From Polyangiaceae bacterium (GTDB lineage Bacteria; Myxococcota_A; Polyangia; Polyangiales; Polyangiaceae): DNA of 56,337 nucleotides. The stretch is from NCBI GenBank assembly GCA_020849655.1, contig JADLFU010000028.1, positions 1 through 56,337 of the forward strand, read 5' to 3'. Numbering within the stretch: the stretch's first letter is position 1; each line of letters opens with the position of its first letter. Of this stretch, positions 28,629 to 37,748 are shown one piece after another. The notes under the pieces are model-generated. The model was not told the DNA's origin and made no database searches. It saw only the letters and a program-made list of their open reading frames with translations. The translations under genes were made by a program, and so were the position numbers.

Positions 28629-29990
28629 TCACATCCGGGCGCGCGTCGAGATCTCGGCGCGCAGATCGCCCGCGGCGTCGAGCCCGTCGAGCAGGGTGTC
28701 GGCGGGGCACAGGCCGCGCTCGGTGAGCGCGCGCAGCCGCTCGAGGTGCACGCGCTCGTCCCTCCCCTCCCGGTTGAGGCGCGCGCGTCGCGCGAGGCCC
28801 CGCTCGGCCACCTCGAGCACGCGGAGCGCGAGCTGCTGCAGCGGCGCGCCCGCGAGCGTCGCCCCGAGCGCGCGCTCCGGGATCTGCTCGCGCGCGCGGG
28901 AGACGTCCTCGAACGAGAGCGTGCGCGCGAGCGCCTCGGCCTCGGCGAGCGCGTCGTCGTCGTAGAAGAGGCCGGTGAAGATCGCCGGCAGCGAGCACGC
29001 GAGGGACGACGGGAGCGAGTCGACGCTCCGCACCTCGAGCGTGCGCTTCAGCCGCACCTCGGGGAAGAGCGTGTTCAGGTGCATCTCCCAGTCGGCCGCG
29101 GTCGGCCGGTGCCCCTCGAACCCGTCACGCAAGAACGCCCGGAACGTCTGCCCGGTGTTCGCGACGACCGCGCCGTCGCGCTTGAAGAGGAACATCGGGA
29201 CGTCGAGCGCCCACTCGACGTAGTCACGGTACGACGCGTCGTCCCGCCACATCATCGGCAACAGGCCCGCGCGCTCGTTGGCGACGTCGAGCCACACCTT
29301 AGCGCGGTAGCTGCGCCCGCCCCAGCGCGCGCCCTCGTAGAACGGCGAGTTGGCCGTCATCGCGGCGACGACCGGCGCGAACGTGAGCCCGACGCGGAGC
29401 TTGCGCATGGCGTCGCGTTCGCTCGAGAAATCGTAGTTGGCCTGCACCGTCGCCGTGCGGCGCATCATGTCGAGGCCGTGCGCGCCGCGGGTCGGCAGGT
29501 AGCGCTGCATGATGCCGTACCGGGCCTTCGGCACCCAGTCGAGGTCGCGCTGCTGCGCGAACGGGTGGAACCCGAGGCCGAGCCACACGACGCCCAGCTC
29601 GGCCGAGATGTCGCGCAGCTCCGCCAGGTGCCCGCGCGACTCGGCGCAGATCGCGTGCACGTCCGCGAGCGGCGCGCCCGACAGCTCCAGCTGACCGCCG
29701 GGCTCGAGCGTCACCGACGCCGCGCCCCGGCGGAGCGCGATCACGGGGCCGCCCGGGTGCTCGGGCTCGGGCGTCCAGCCGTGGCGCTCCACGAGCGCCG
29801 CGAGCACGGCCTGCACGCTCCTGCCGCTCTCGTCCTCGTATCGAAGCGGCGCGCCTGAGCGCTCGTCGACCCCGAACTTCTCGGCCTCCGCGCCGATGCG
29901 ATGCTCCGATCTGGGCTTCTCCGCGCCACGGAAGATCTCGTACAGATCGTCGTCGCCGCGGAGGGGGCGGGTGTCGGAGGGGTCTGCCAT
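28629..29990 (-). CDS. gshA: Glutamate--cysteine ligase (plant/alphaproteobacterial GCS2 type)
   Basis: First step of glutathione synthesis: ATP-dependent joining of glutamate gamma-carboxyl to cysteine, in the cytosol. 453 residues, normal for the GCS2 family. Family landmarks: HRIGAEAEKFGV, TLEPGGQLELSG, GLGFHPFAQ, YLPTRGAHGLDMM, TVQANYDFSSE and LNTLFPEVRLKRTLEVR. The start is the ATG at 29990 (MADPSDTRPL). The same frame stays open upstream for 353 more codons as far as the HU gene, but those codons are antisense-like noise. Followed without gap by the MinD-like gene. No gshB in the window. Confidence 0.93.
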   Translation of the reverse strand: MADPSDTRPLRGDDDLYEIFRGAEKPRSEHRIGAEAEKFGVDERSGAPLRYEDESGRSVQAVLAALVERHGWTPEPEHPGGPVIALRRGAASVTLEPGGQLELSGAPLADVHAICAESRGHLAELRDISAELGVVWLGLGFHPFAQQRDLDWVPKARYGIMQRYLPTRGAHGLDMMRRTATVQANYDFSSERDAMRKLRVGLTFAPVVAAMTANSPFYEGARWGGRSYRAKVWLDVANERAGLLPMMWRDDASYRDYVEWALDVPMFLFKRDGAVVANTGQTFRAFLRDGFEGHRPTAADWEMHLNTLFPEVRLKRTLEVRSVDSLPSSLACSLPAIFTGLFYDDDALAEAEALARTLSFEDVSRAREQIPERALGATLAGAPLQQLALRVLEVAERGLARRARLNREGRDERVHLERLRALTERGLCPADTLLDGLDAAGDLRAEISTRARM

Positions 29991-30043
29991 CGCGCGCGAC
30001 TCTACTGCCGGTCGCGCAGCCGTGCTCGCAGAAGTGCGCCGCG

Positions 30044-30613
30044 TCAGGGGAGCCGCACGCGGCACACGGGCTCGCCGGAGCCGGGCAGCGGCGCGGAGTA
30101 CGGGAGCCGGGCCTCGGTGCGGAACACGACCCACGGCTCCGCCGACGCGGGCCTGTGCACGATCGCGCCGCGCGCCGGGGGGATGCCGGGGCGGGACTCC
30201 TCGAGCGTGACGATGATGTTCCCCGCCTCCTCCTCGACGGCCATGATCGACGGGCCGCGGCCGCGCGTGGGCCAGTCGCACGGCGTGCCGTCGCCCGACA
30301 CCGCGACGACGAACGCGTCGTCGCCGACGCTCGGCGGCTCGCCGCGCCACGAGAACGACGGATCGCCAGGCGCGCCGACGGCGGCCGCGAGGCAGCGGCA
30401 CAGCGGGCGGCTGGAGGCCTCGGGCGTCAGCGTGAGCCGGTGCGAGACCCCGATGCGTGACGTCCGCACCGTGCTGTCGTGCGCCGTCGTGACGAGCGAG
30501 GGCGGCGGCTCGGGCTCCTCCGCCGCCTTCTTGCCGGAGTTCACCTCCGCCTTCACCGAGGCCTGGCAGCCGGCGACGAGCGACAGGAGCAGGAGGGGCA
30601 GCGCGCGGGTCAC
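30044..30613 (-). CDS. Small lipoprotein of unknown function
   Basis: 189 residues from the GTG at 30613. The signal is ALPLLLLSLVAGCQAS (lipobox VAGC), followed by a Lys/Glu/Pro-rich spacer and a beta-rich domain with SRPLCRCLAAAVGAPGD and a C-terminal CRVRLP. No recognised family. I prefer this start to the one at 30649, which would add 12 residues ahead of the signal. It lies on the minus strand between HU (with its terminator hairpin) and gshA, 53 bp before gshA. Confidence 0.7.
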   Translation of the reverse strand: MTRALPLLLLSLVAGCQASVKAEVNSGKKAAEEPEPPPSLVTTAHDSTVRTSRIGVSHRLTLTPEASSRPLCRCLAAAVGAPGDPSFSWRGEPPSVGDDAFVVAVSGDGTPCDWPTRGRGPSIMAVEEEAGNIIVTLEESRPGIPPARGAIVHRPASAEPWVVFRTEARLPYSAPLPGSGEPVCRVRLP

Positions 30614-30667
30614 CGGGGGAGAATGGCACCCCTCCGCGCCCTCGGGCAACAGAGCGACGAACGACGA

Positions 30668-30699
30668 AGCCCGCTCGACGCCGTGGCGAAGAGCGGGCT
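30668..30699 (-). terminator. Candidate intrinsic terminator of the HU gene
   Basis: Perfect 9-bp inverted repeat AGCCCGCTC / GAGCGGGCT (30668-30676 and 30691-30699) with a 14-nt loop. On the minus strand it is followed by a weakly T-rich TTCGTCGTTCGTC tail. It lies about 35 bp after the expected end of HU and upstream of the lipoprotein start. The hairpin is seen directly; termination is inferred, since the U-tract is poor. Confidence 0.6.
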
Positions 30700-30737
30700 C
30701 GGTACGCGTCGGACGAGGCCCGACGGGGCCGCGCTAA

Positions 30738-31049
30738 CTGGATCAGGTCCTTCAGCGACTTCAGCGCCGTCGCGCGGATCTTCTTCGAGGCGGGCTTGCC
30801 CTTGAAGACCATCGCCTCGCCGGTGAAGGGGTTCTTGCCCGGGCGATCCTTCGTCGCGGGCTTCTTGACGGCCTTCAGCTTGAGCAGGCCGGGGATCACG
30901 AACTCGCCCGGGCCACGCGACCCGAGCTGCTTCTTGATGATCTCGCCGAGCACCTCGAACACGCGCGAGACGCTCTTCTTGTCGAGCTCGGCGGCGTCGG
31001 CGATTTCGGCGACGACCTGGGACTTCGTGAGACGCTTTGCAGCAGCCAT
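30738..31049 (-). CDS. HU-family histone-like DNA-binding protein, in-frame stop missing
   Basis: 104 recognisable residues, MAAAKRLTKSQVV to LKSLKDLIQ. Dimeric nucleoid protein that bends DNA through beta-arms; the arm sequence GKNPFTGEAMVFKGKPASKK is intact, and the VKKPATKDRPG stretch is typical of myxobacterial HU paralogues. A strong AAGGAG Shine-Dalgarno (31056-31061) precedes the ATG at 31049. There is no stop in frame: after the CAG codon at 30738-30740 comes TTAG, so a TAG lies one base out of frame, and the frame then stays open into gshA. Either a one-base T insertion or sequence error removed the stop, or the protein has a long aberrant tail. The adjacent terminator argues for the former. 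Confidence 0.88.
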
Positions 31050-31331
31050 GGTGTTCTCCTTGATGGGTTCCTGTCGAAAACTTCCCGCGGTGTGGAGGCC
31101 CTCGTTGCTCCCTCTGTGGGCCTTGTCGTTGCGGGGGTGGCGGCGCCGCCTACCTCCTCGACGCCGACGTCGACCCGCGTTTTCTCGCTCGAAGCGAGCG
31201 CGGCGGCGACGCGGCACCTAGGTAACAAGCCGATTTTCGCCTCGCAACAAAAAAAATGTCCGTGATCTTCGGGAAAAACCAGGGCAGGCGCCGCGCGTCT
31301 CGGCGAGATCTTCGAGAGAACAGCGCAGAGT
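31050..31331. promoter_or_regulatory. Intergenic region carrying the HU promoter and leader
   Basis: 282 bp between the ybeY stop and HU start, locally AT-rich for this genome (an A8 run at 31247-31254, plus AACAAGCCGATTTTCGCC). A minus-strand TTGCGA, 17-bp spacer, TACCTA pair near 31216-31244 could be a sigma70-type promoter for HU, with a leader of roughly 160 nt, but the -10 match is poor. I see no gene in the region. Confidence 0.35.
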
Positions 31332-31811
31332 TCAGCGATTCTTCGCGACATTTCGCGTCGCCTGGCGGGCCGCGCGGCGCGCGAGATCGGCGGTCGCCGC
31401 GGTCATCTCCCGCTCCTCTTCGTCGTCGCGGTGGTCGTAGCCGACGAGGTGGAGCAGGCCGTGAGCGAGCAGCATGGTCACCTCGGCGAGCGGCGTGCGG
31501 CGGTGCGCGCGGGCCTGCGCGGCGGCCGTCTCGAGGCTGATGACGACGTCGCCGAGCAGCTCGGGCACGCCCTCGATCGCCGGCGCGCGCTCGCCCTCGC
31601 GCTGCGCGAACGCGAGGACGTCGGTGGGCTTGTCCTTGTCGCGGAACGAGCGGTTCAGCGCGTGGATGGTGGCGTCGTCGGTGAGCAGCACCGACAGCTC
31701 CGCGTCACCGAGCTCGAGCGCGGCGAGCATCACGCGCGCGCGCCGGCGCACCTCGACGACGGTGACGCCGGCCGCGGCCGCGGAGCGAGGGCGCCGCTCG
31801 ACCGAGATCAC
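31332..31811 (-). CDS. ybeY: Endoribonuclease YbeY (rRNA maturation factor)
   Basis: 159 residues. Zn-dependent single-strand RNase involved in 16S rRNA 3'-end maturation and ribosome quality control. The metal site motif is AHGLLHLVGYDH, with H117, H121 and H127. The earlier LNRSFRDKDKPTDVLAF is the conserved N-terminal block. The GTG start at 31811 overlaps the stop of the DUF1501 gene (GTGA), so it is translated as the last member of that gene set rather than with PhoH or Era as is usual. Confidence 0.95.
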   Translation of the reverse strand: MISVERRPRSAAAAGVTVVEVRRRARVMLAALELGDAELSVLLTDDATIHALNRSFRDKDKPTDVLAFAQREGERAPAIEGVPELLGDVVISLETAAAQARAHRRTPLAEVTMLLAHGLLHLVGYDHRDDEEEREMTAATADLARRAARQATRNVAKNR

Positions 31812-33061
31812 GCGAGCACCGCGCGCACGGGCGAGCCGCCGTCGGTGACCGCGATCGGCCGCCCGCTCGGCGTCGAGAGGCCCTTGTCGGGCGCGACGCC
31901 GAGCGCGGTGAACACGGTGGCGCAGAGGTCTGGCACCGACGTCGGCGACTCGACGATCTTCGCGCCCGCGGCGTCGCTCTTGCCGTGCGCGACGCCGCCC
32001 CTCACGCCGCCGCCCGCGAGCGCCGCCGTCCACACCTGCGGATAGTGATCGCGCCCCTCGTCGCCGTTGATCTTGGGCGTGCGACCGAACTCGCCCATGC
32101 AGACGACGAGCGTCGAGTCGAGCAGCTTGCGGTCGGCGAGATCGCGCACGAGCCCGGAGAACCCGCCGTCGAGCGCCGCGGAGAGGCGCTTGCCCCGCTC
32201 GAAGCCGTCCTTGTGGGTGTCCCACCCGTCGAGCACGACCTCGACGAGCCGCGTGCCGCCCTCGACGAGCCGCCGCGCGAGCAGGCACCCGCGGCCGAAG
32301 TCGCTGTCGCCGTAGAGCTTCACCGTCCGCTCGGGCTCGTCCGAGAGATCGAACAGCTTCGTCCTCGGGGACCGCATCAGCCGCACGGACTGCTCGTACA
32401 CGCGGCGACGCCCGATGACCTGCGGATCGCCGGTGCGCCGCTCGAAGTCGCCCTCCATCGCGGCGAGGGCGCCGAGGCGCCCGTCGAGGCGCTTGTCGTC
32501 GACGTTGCGCGCGAGCGTGAGGTTCGCGGGGGGCGCGCCGGCCTTCTGGATGGTGAAGGGGCCGTGCTGCACGCCGAGGAACCCCGCGCCCGGCGCCGGC
32601 CCGCCGACGCTGACGAACTGCGGGAGCTCGGCGGACTTGTCGCCCAGCTCGTGGCTCACCCACCCGCCGAGCGACGGGTGCACGACGGTGGGGTTCGGCG
32701 CGTAGCCGGTGTGCACGAGGTACCGCGCGCGCTGGTGGTTGCCCTCCTTGCTGGTCATCCGCAGGAGGCTGATCTTGTCGGCGACCTCGGCGACGCCGGG
32801 CAGGTGCTCGGACAGCTCGTAGGTGCGCGCGCGGGTCTTGATGGCCTTGAACGGGCCGCCGGTGGGCTGGCCGGGCTTCGGGTCGAACGTGTCGATGTGC
32901 GACGGGCCGCCGTTGAGCCAGAGCACGATGCACGCCTTCGCGCGCGGCGGCGAGGCGGCGAGCGCGACCGACGGAGAGAACAGGCGCGACGCGAGCGCGC
33001 CGGCGAGGCCGGAGCCGGAGGCGACGAGGAGCGAGCGGCGGGAGACGAGGTGGTGGGTCAT
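31808..33061 (-). CDS. DUF1501 protein with Tat-like signal
   Basis: 417 residues. The N-terminal SRRSLLVASGSGLAGAL (R8, R9) is a twin-arginine signal. The body matches DUF1501, an alkaline-phosphatase-superfamily group (CIVLWLNGGPSHIDTFDPK, EVVLDGWDTHKDGFERGKRL, STLVVCMGEFGRTPKINGDEGRDHYPQVW), with plausible metal ligands in NGGPSHIDTFD and DGRDH-like segments. Biochemical function not established. DUF1501 genes typically sit beside DUF1549/DUF1553 genes, as here (17-bp gap). Exported, probably periplasmic. Confidence 0.9.
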   Translation of the reverse strand: MTHHLVSRRSLLVASGSGLAGALASRLFSPSVALAASPPRAKACIVLWLNGGPSHIDTFDPKPGQPTGGPFKAIKTRARTYELSEHLPGVAEVADKISLLRMTSKEGNHQRARYLVHTGYAPNPTVVHPSLGGWVSHELGDKSAELPQFVSVGGPAPGAGFLGVQHGPFTIQKAGAPPANLTLARNVDDKRLDGRLGALAAMEGDFERRTGDPQVIGRRRVYEQSVRLMRSPRTKLFDLSDEPERTVKLYGDSDFGRGCLLARRLVEGGTRLVEVVLDGWDTHKDGFERGKRLSAALDGGFSGLVRDLADRKLLDSTLVVCMGEFGRTPKINGDEGRDHYPQVWTAALAGGGVRGGVAHGKSDAAGAKIVESPTSVPDLCATVFTALGVAPDKGLSTPSGRPIAVTDGGSPVRAVLA

Positions 33062-33078
33062 GGGTCCTGGTCCCGAGC

Positions 33079-34926
33079 TCAGTGGTTGAAGAGAAATTCG
33101 CTGGAATTCAGCAGCGTCCAGAGCATGTCCTCCCAGGCCTGACGCTTCGGATCGCCGGCCTTCGCGGGCTTCTTCGCGCCCTTGTCGCGCTTCTCGAGGC
33201 GCGCGAGCGGATCGGGCGGCGCGCCGCCCTTGCCCTTCGCCTTGCCCTTCGCGTCGGCGGCAGCAGGCGGCGGGGCCGTCGAGACCCACGTCCGCGGCGC
33301 GTTCACGAAGGCGACCCAGCGCTCGACCTCGTCGGCGCGCGGCTCGCGCGACAGGACGCGGAGGTAGAGCGCGCGCACCTTCGCCGCGTCGTCCCCGGGC
33401 AGCGCGAGGAGGGCCGCGAGGGCGCCGCCCTGCTGCACGCTCGCGCCCTGGTTGCTGAGGCGCCCGTTGATCTGCAGGAGCACCTGCGGGATCGTGCCGT
33501 CGAACTCGTCGTCGTTCGAGCTCTCCTCGTCGACGTCGAACAGGAAGCTGAACTGGTTGCGGACCTGCGTCTTGATGGTCTGCACGTCGGCGCCGCCGCG
33601 CTCGAGCATGCCGTCGATGCCCGTCGCCGCGACCATCGCGTCGACGAGCGCCTCGGGCCCGAGCGGCCGCGGGCGGAACCTCGCGAAGCCGCGCGTCTCG
33701 CTCGGCGTCGGCCCCGAGGGCGGCGCAGACGAGAGCTGGTAGGCCTCGGTCGAGGTGATGAGCGCGATGAGCCGGCGCAGATCGTAGCCGTGCTCGACGA
33801 AGTCCCGCGACAGGCGCTTCATCACGGCCTCCGCGACCGGCGGGTTGCCGGGGCGGATGTCGTCGACGGGGTCGACGAAGCCGTGCCCGAGCAAGGCGCC
33901 CCAGGTGCGGTTGACGATCGCGTCGGCGAACCAGGGGTTGTCCTTCGAGGTCATCCAGGCGGCGAGGGCCTTCCGGCGGTCCTCGGCGCGAGAGAGATCG
34001 GTGCCGTCGAGCGCGGCGGGCGCCGCCTTCGCGTACTCGGGGTACTTCATCCCCTTCTGCATCTTGCCGCCCGCGCGGGCGCTCGCCTCGGCGACGTCGC
34101 GCACCTCGAACGTGCGCGTGCCCTTCTTGCCGGCCGCCTGCTTCTCGAGCGGGACGGCCTTCGTCTGCATGAAGCACGCGGCGAGGCTCTCGAACTGTGT
34201 CTGCTTCCACTTCTCGGTCTTGTGATCGTGGCACTGCGCGCACTGGATCTGCACGCCGAGGAAGACGCGCGACGTCGTGCCGGTCAGATCGGCTGGGTTC
34301 TCGAACCGCAGGACGTAGTTGACGGCGCCGTTCACGGCGAGGCCGCTCGCCTTCTCGGCCGCCGGGGTCGGCTCGCCCATCTCGCTCTCCGGCTTGTCGG
34401 TGTTGCGCCCCTCGGCGACGAGGAGATCGTAGACGAGCTTGTTCCACGGCTCGTTCCGCGCGAACCGCTCGCGCAGCCACGCGCGGAACGCGTCGCGATC
34501 GACGACGTTGCGCCGGATCTGCCGCCCGAGCAGCAGGCGGTCCCACGTGTCGGTCAGGTGATCGGCGTGCTGCTTGCTCGTGAGGAGCCCCTCGACCGCC
34601 TTCGCGCGCTTCTGCGGATCTCGATCGGCGAGGAACGCCGTGACGACGTCCGCGGGCGGGATCGTGCCGCCGAGATCGAGCCACACGCGCCGCAGGAACG
34701 TCGCGTCGTCCGCGGGGGCGACCTTCGTGACGCCGAGCCTCTGCCACTCGTCGCGCAGCGCCTGGTCGAGCTCGGCCGCGGTGAGCGCGGGCGCGGCAGG
34801 CGCGGCGGGCGCGGCCGACGCGGCGGCGCTCGCGGACGGAGGGGACGCCGGGGTCGGCGAGGGCTTCGCGCAGCCGGCGAGCAGCGCGCCGGCGAGCAGC
34901 GCGGCGTGCAGGTGGATGGCCTTCAT
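33079..34926 (-). CDS. DUF1549/DUF1553 lipoprotein with CxxCH motif
   Basis: 615 residues. Lipoprotein signal AALLAGALLAGCAKP, an Ala/Pro linker, then DUF1549 (LRRVWLDLGGTIPPADVVTAFL, WDRLLLGRQ) with a central CAQCHDHKTEKW near residue 230 that could bind heme c. DUF1553 follows (NPWFADAIVNRTWGALLGHGFVDPVDD, FVEHGYDLRRLIALITSTEAY) and a C-terminal LNSSEFLFNH, a common end for the family. The pairing with DUF1501 is classical, mostly described from Planctomycetes; the function is unknown. An AGGAGG Shine-Dalgarno lies just upstream of the ATG at 34926. Divergent from the subtilisin gene across 126 bp. Confidence 0.9.
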   Translation of the reverse strand: MKAIHLHAALLAGALLAGCAKPSPTPASPPSASAAASAAPAAPAAPALTAAELDQALRDEWQRLGVTKVAPADDATFLRRVWLDLGGTIPPADVVTAFLADRDPQKRAKAVEGLLTSKQHADHLTDTWDRLLLGRQIRRNVVDRDAFRAWLRERFARNEPWNKLVYDLLVAEGRNTDKPESEMGEPTPAAEKASGLAVNGAVNYVLRFENPADLTGTTSRVFLGVQIQCAQCHDHKTEKWKQTQFESLAACFMQTKAVPLEKQAAGKKGTRTFEVRDVAEASARAGGKMQKGMKYPEYAKAAPAALDGTDLSRAEDRRKALAAWMTSKDNPWFADAIVNRTWGALLGHGFVDPVDDIRPGNPPVAEAVMKRLSRDFVEHGYDLRRLIALITSTEAYQLSSAPPSGPTPSETRGFARFRPRPLGPEALVDAMVAATGIDGMLERGGADVQTIKTQVRNQFSFLFDVDEESSNDDEFDGTIPQVLLQINGRLSNQGASVQQGGALAALLALPGDDAAKVRALYLRVLSREPRADEVERWVAFVNAPRTWVSTAPPPAAADAKGKAKGKGGAPPDPLARLEKRDKGAKKPAKAGDPKRQAWEDMLWTLLNSSEFLFNH

Positions 34927-35052
34927 GGGGTGCCTCCTGGCATGGCGGAAGATACGCGCCGAGGGGCTCCCGCGCTCTTCGCGCGTCGATGAAGAATTGT
35001 TTCACGAGCGCACGACGTCGCGCGGCGTCCCGGCCTGTGCGACACACGGCCC

Positions 35053-37665
35053 ATGCGCGCCTCCGTCGCTGTCCTCGCCCTGTCTGCGCTGTCGCTGCTC
35101 GCGTGCGGAGGAGAGCTCGACGGCCCGGCGGAGGCGCCCTCGGCGAGCGGAGCGGCGGGCGGGCCGAGCGGGGGCGCGGCGGGCGCGGCGGGGGCCGGCG
35201 ACGCGGGGAGCGCAGGCGCGGCGGGCGCGGCGGGCGCGGCGGGGGATCCGTCGAAGCGCGGCGACCCCGCGAGCTTCCCCACGGCGTGCCAGCCGAGCTG
35301 CGCGGCGGCCTGTGACAAGCTGGAGGCGTGCGGCGCCGCGGCCTCCCCCGTCGCGCCGATGACCCGCGAGGCGTGCATGACCCGCTGCGCGCTCGCCGAG
35401 AAGGGCCCGCTCTGGGACGACGTCTCCGGCAACTTCAAGTGCTGCGCGTCGCAGCCCGCGTGCGGCGACGTCGCGCGCTGCGGCGCGTGGCTCGAGCTGC
35501 CGAGCACGAGGGCGTCCTGCAAGACGCTCTGCCAGTGCTTCTTCGGAGGCATGGGCGTCGAGGAGGCGTGGCGTGGCCGCGCGGCGCCGGAGGGCTATCG
35601 GTTCGCGGTCGACGCGGTCGCCGTGCGAGAGGTGACGGCGTCGCTGCCGCCCGGCGTGCGCGCGCGCCCCTTCGGCGCGGGCCGCCTCTTGACGGCGAGC
35701 GGCGCGCTCGACGCGGGCGCGCTCGCGGGCAAGGTCGACGCGCTGCCCACGTTCCGAGACGGCGCGGGGAGGCTCGCGGTCGCGACGGGCCGCGTGGTGG
35801 TCTCCGCGCGGAGCGAGGGCGAGCGGGCGCGCGCGGCTGTGGGGCTCGCGCGCCACGGGCTGTCGGCCCCCGCGCGCCTCGCCTACGCGGCCCACCTGTA
35901 CGTCTCGGAGTCGAGCGACGCGTGGGCCGCGCTCGACGCGGTCGCCGCGCTGCGCGCGCGCGGCGTCGACGCGGAGCTCGATCTGCTGCGCGAGTACAGC
36001 GTGCGCGCAGCGTCGGACGATCCCCTGCTCGCCGACCAATGGCACCTCGAGGACACCGGCCAGCGGGGCGCGACCCCGGGCGTCGACGCGCGCGTGACGG
36101 AGGCGTGGTCGCTCACGCGCGGCAGCCCCGACGTCGTGCTCGCGGTGCTCGACGACGGCGTCGATCTCGACCACCCCGACCTCGCGCCGAACCTCGCGGG
36201 CACGACGATCAACTTCCCCGACGACTGGCGCGCGAAGCGCGACGCGGCGGACTTCGGCCAGCACGGCTCGAGCTGCGCGGGCGTGGCGGCGGCGCGCGGC
36301 GACAACGCGGAGGGCGGCTCGGGCGTGTGCCCGACGTGCAAGCTGTTGCCGGCGCTGCTCGCGGAGACGACGGGCGGGCAGTTCCAGATCACCGACACCG
36401 AGTCGGCGAAGCGCTTCGTCGACATCGTCGACGCCGGCGCATGGGTCATCTCCAACAGCTGGGGCATCTCGACGGGCGATCCGCGGTTCAAGGACGCGGC
36501 GTTCCAGGTCCCGAAGATCACGAAGACGATGGCCGCCGCGCTCGACTACGCCGAGACGAAGGGCCGCGGCGGCAAGGGCACCGTCATCGTGTTCGCCGCG
36601 GGCAACGACAACTCGCCGCTCGACTCGACCGCCGCCTACGACTCCGTGGTCGCCGTCGGGGCCGTCGACGCGATGGGGCTCAAGTCTTACTATTCCAACG
36701 TCGGCAAGCAGCTCGACGTCGCGGCGCCGTCGAACGGCGCGCGGATAGGCGTCACGACGACGGCCGCCGGCAAGGGCGGCGCCGCGAAGTACACCGACGA
36801 GTTCGGCGGGACGTCGTCCGCGTGCCCGCTCGTCGCCGGCGTCATCGGGCTGATGCTGTCGGCGAACCCCGCGATGACGGCGGCCGAGGTGCGCGCCGCG
36901 CTCGCCGCGACGGCGAACCCGATCGATCCCGTGTACGGCAACTACGACGAGGACGGCCGGAGCGTGTACTACGGCGCGGGGCTCGTCGACGCGTACGCGG
37001 CCGTCAAGCGCGCGACCGGCGCGTGCTCCAGCCCGGAGTCCTGCGCGGCGCCGAGCGACCTCGCGGCGACCCCGAAGCGCGGGGCGGCGAGCGCGTGCCG
37101 CACCGGGCGCGACTGCGAGAGCGGCGTCTGCCAGGCGATCGCGGCGCTCGGCGCGACAGTGTGCGTCGGCACGACCACGCCGGGCGGCGCGTGCGCGGCG
37201 GGCGAGCTGCAGGAGGGGCTGTACTGCCTGCCGACCCGCGAGAGCGTGGGGATGTGCCTCGGCGCCGAGGCGCCGTGCAACGGGCGCGACGACGACTGCT
37301 CGGGCCAGACGGACGACGGCGCGGCGGCGTGCGGCAGCCTCGAGGGCGCGTTCTGCCCGAGCGGCCAGGGCGACTGCGCCGCGGGCGAGCTGTGCGCGGG
37401 CGTCGGGTGCGTGAAGGCGTGCGCGGTCGACGCGGACTGCGGCGACGGGCGCTGCCTGCCGGTCAAGAGCCGCTACGGCGTCTCCGACAAGAGCGTGAAG
37501 GGCTGCTCGCCGAACGCCCTCTCCGGGTGCCAGATGGGGTGCGAGGTGCTCGCCGCGTCGCTGACGGACGCAGCGGTCGACGCCTTCGTCGGCTGCATGA
37601 AGGACGGCGCGGCCACGTGCGGCGCGGTCACCTCGTGCGCGGGGATGCTCCCGGTGAAGCTCTGA
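35053..37665 (+). CDS. Subtilisin-like (S8) serine protease lipoprotein with Cys-rich ends
   Basis: 870 residues. Lipobox SLLACGG is followed by a Gly/Ala linker, a Cys-rich N-terminal module (about 78-170), a pro-region-like stretch and an S8 catalytic domain (about 325-655). The triad is the Asp in VLAVLDDGVDLDHPDL (about 366), the His in FGQHGSSCAGVAAA (about 403) and the Ser in GGTSSACPLVAGV (about 588), with the oxyanion Asn in FAAGNDN (about 516). The C-terminal 200 residues are Cys-rich (EAPCNGRDDDCSGQTDDGAA, a putative-metal-binding-like unit). Predicted surface-anchored protease. The standard GTSMA is GTSSA, tolerated in the family. Confidence 0.92.
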   Translation: MRASVAVLALSALSLLACGGELDGPAEAPSASGAAGGPSGGAAGAAGAGDAGSAGAAGAAGAAGDPSKRGDPASFPTACQPSCAAACDKLEACGAAASPVAPMTREACMTRCALAEKGPLWDDVSGNFKCCASQPACGDVARCGAWLELPSTRASCKTLCQCFFGGMGVEEAWRGRAAPEGYRFAVDAVAVREVTASLPPGVRARPFGAGRLLTASGALDAGALAGKVDALPTFRDGAGRLAVATGRVVVSARSEGERARAAVGLARHGLSAPARLAYAAHLYVSESSDAWAALDAVAALRARGVDAELDLLREYSVRAASDDPLLADQWHLEDTGQRGATPGVDARVTEAWSLTRGSPDVVLAVLDDGVDLDHPDLAPNLAGTTINFPDDWRAKRDAADFGQHGSSCAGVAAARGDNAEGGSGVCPTCKLLPALLAETTGGQFQITDTESAKRFVDIVDAGAWVISNSWGISTGDPRFKDAAFQVPKITKTMAAALDYAETKGRGGKGTVIVFAAGNDNSPLDSTAAYDSVVAVGAVDAMGLKSYYSNVGKQLDVAAPSNGARIGVTTTAAGKGGAAKYTDEFGGTSSACPLVAGVIGLMLSANPAMTAAEVRAALAATANPIDPVYGNYDEDGRSVYYGAGLVDAYAAVKRATGACSSPESCAAPSDLAATPKRGAASACRTGRDCESGVCQAIAALGATVCVGTTTPGGACAAGELQEGLYCLPTRESVGMCLGAEAPCNGRDDDCSGQTDDGAAACGSLEGAFCPSGQGDCAAGELCAGVGCVKACAVDADCGDGRCLPVKSRYGVSDKSVKGCSPNALSGCQMGCEVLAASLTDAAVDAFVGCMKDGAATCGAVTSCAGMLPVKL

Positions 37666-37748
37666 TCCTGGATTTCTGATCCGGGCGGGGACGACGAGCT
37701 CGCGACGAAAAGTGGGCAGGGCGCGCGCCGTCGCGTACACCGGGGGAG

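Noticed and set aside
28629-31217. A single HU-GshA fusion protein
   Set aside because: The linking sequence is noise, overlaps a lipoprotein gene in another frame and contains a terminator-like hairpin; two separate genes are far more likely.
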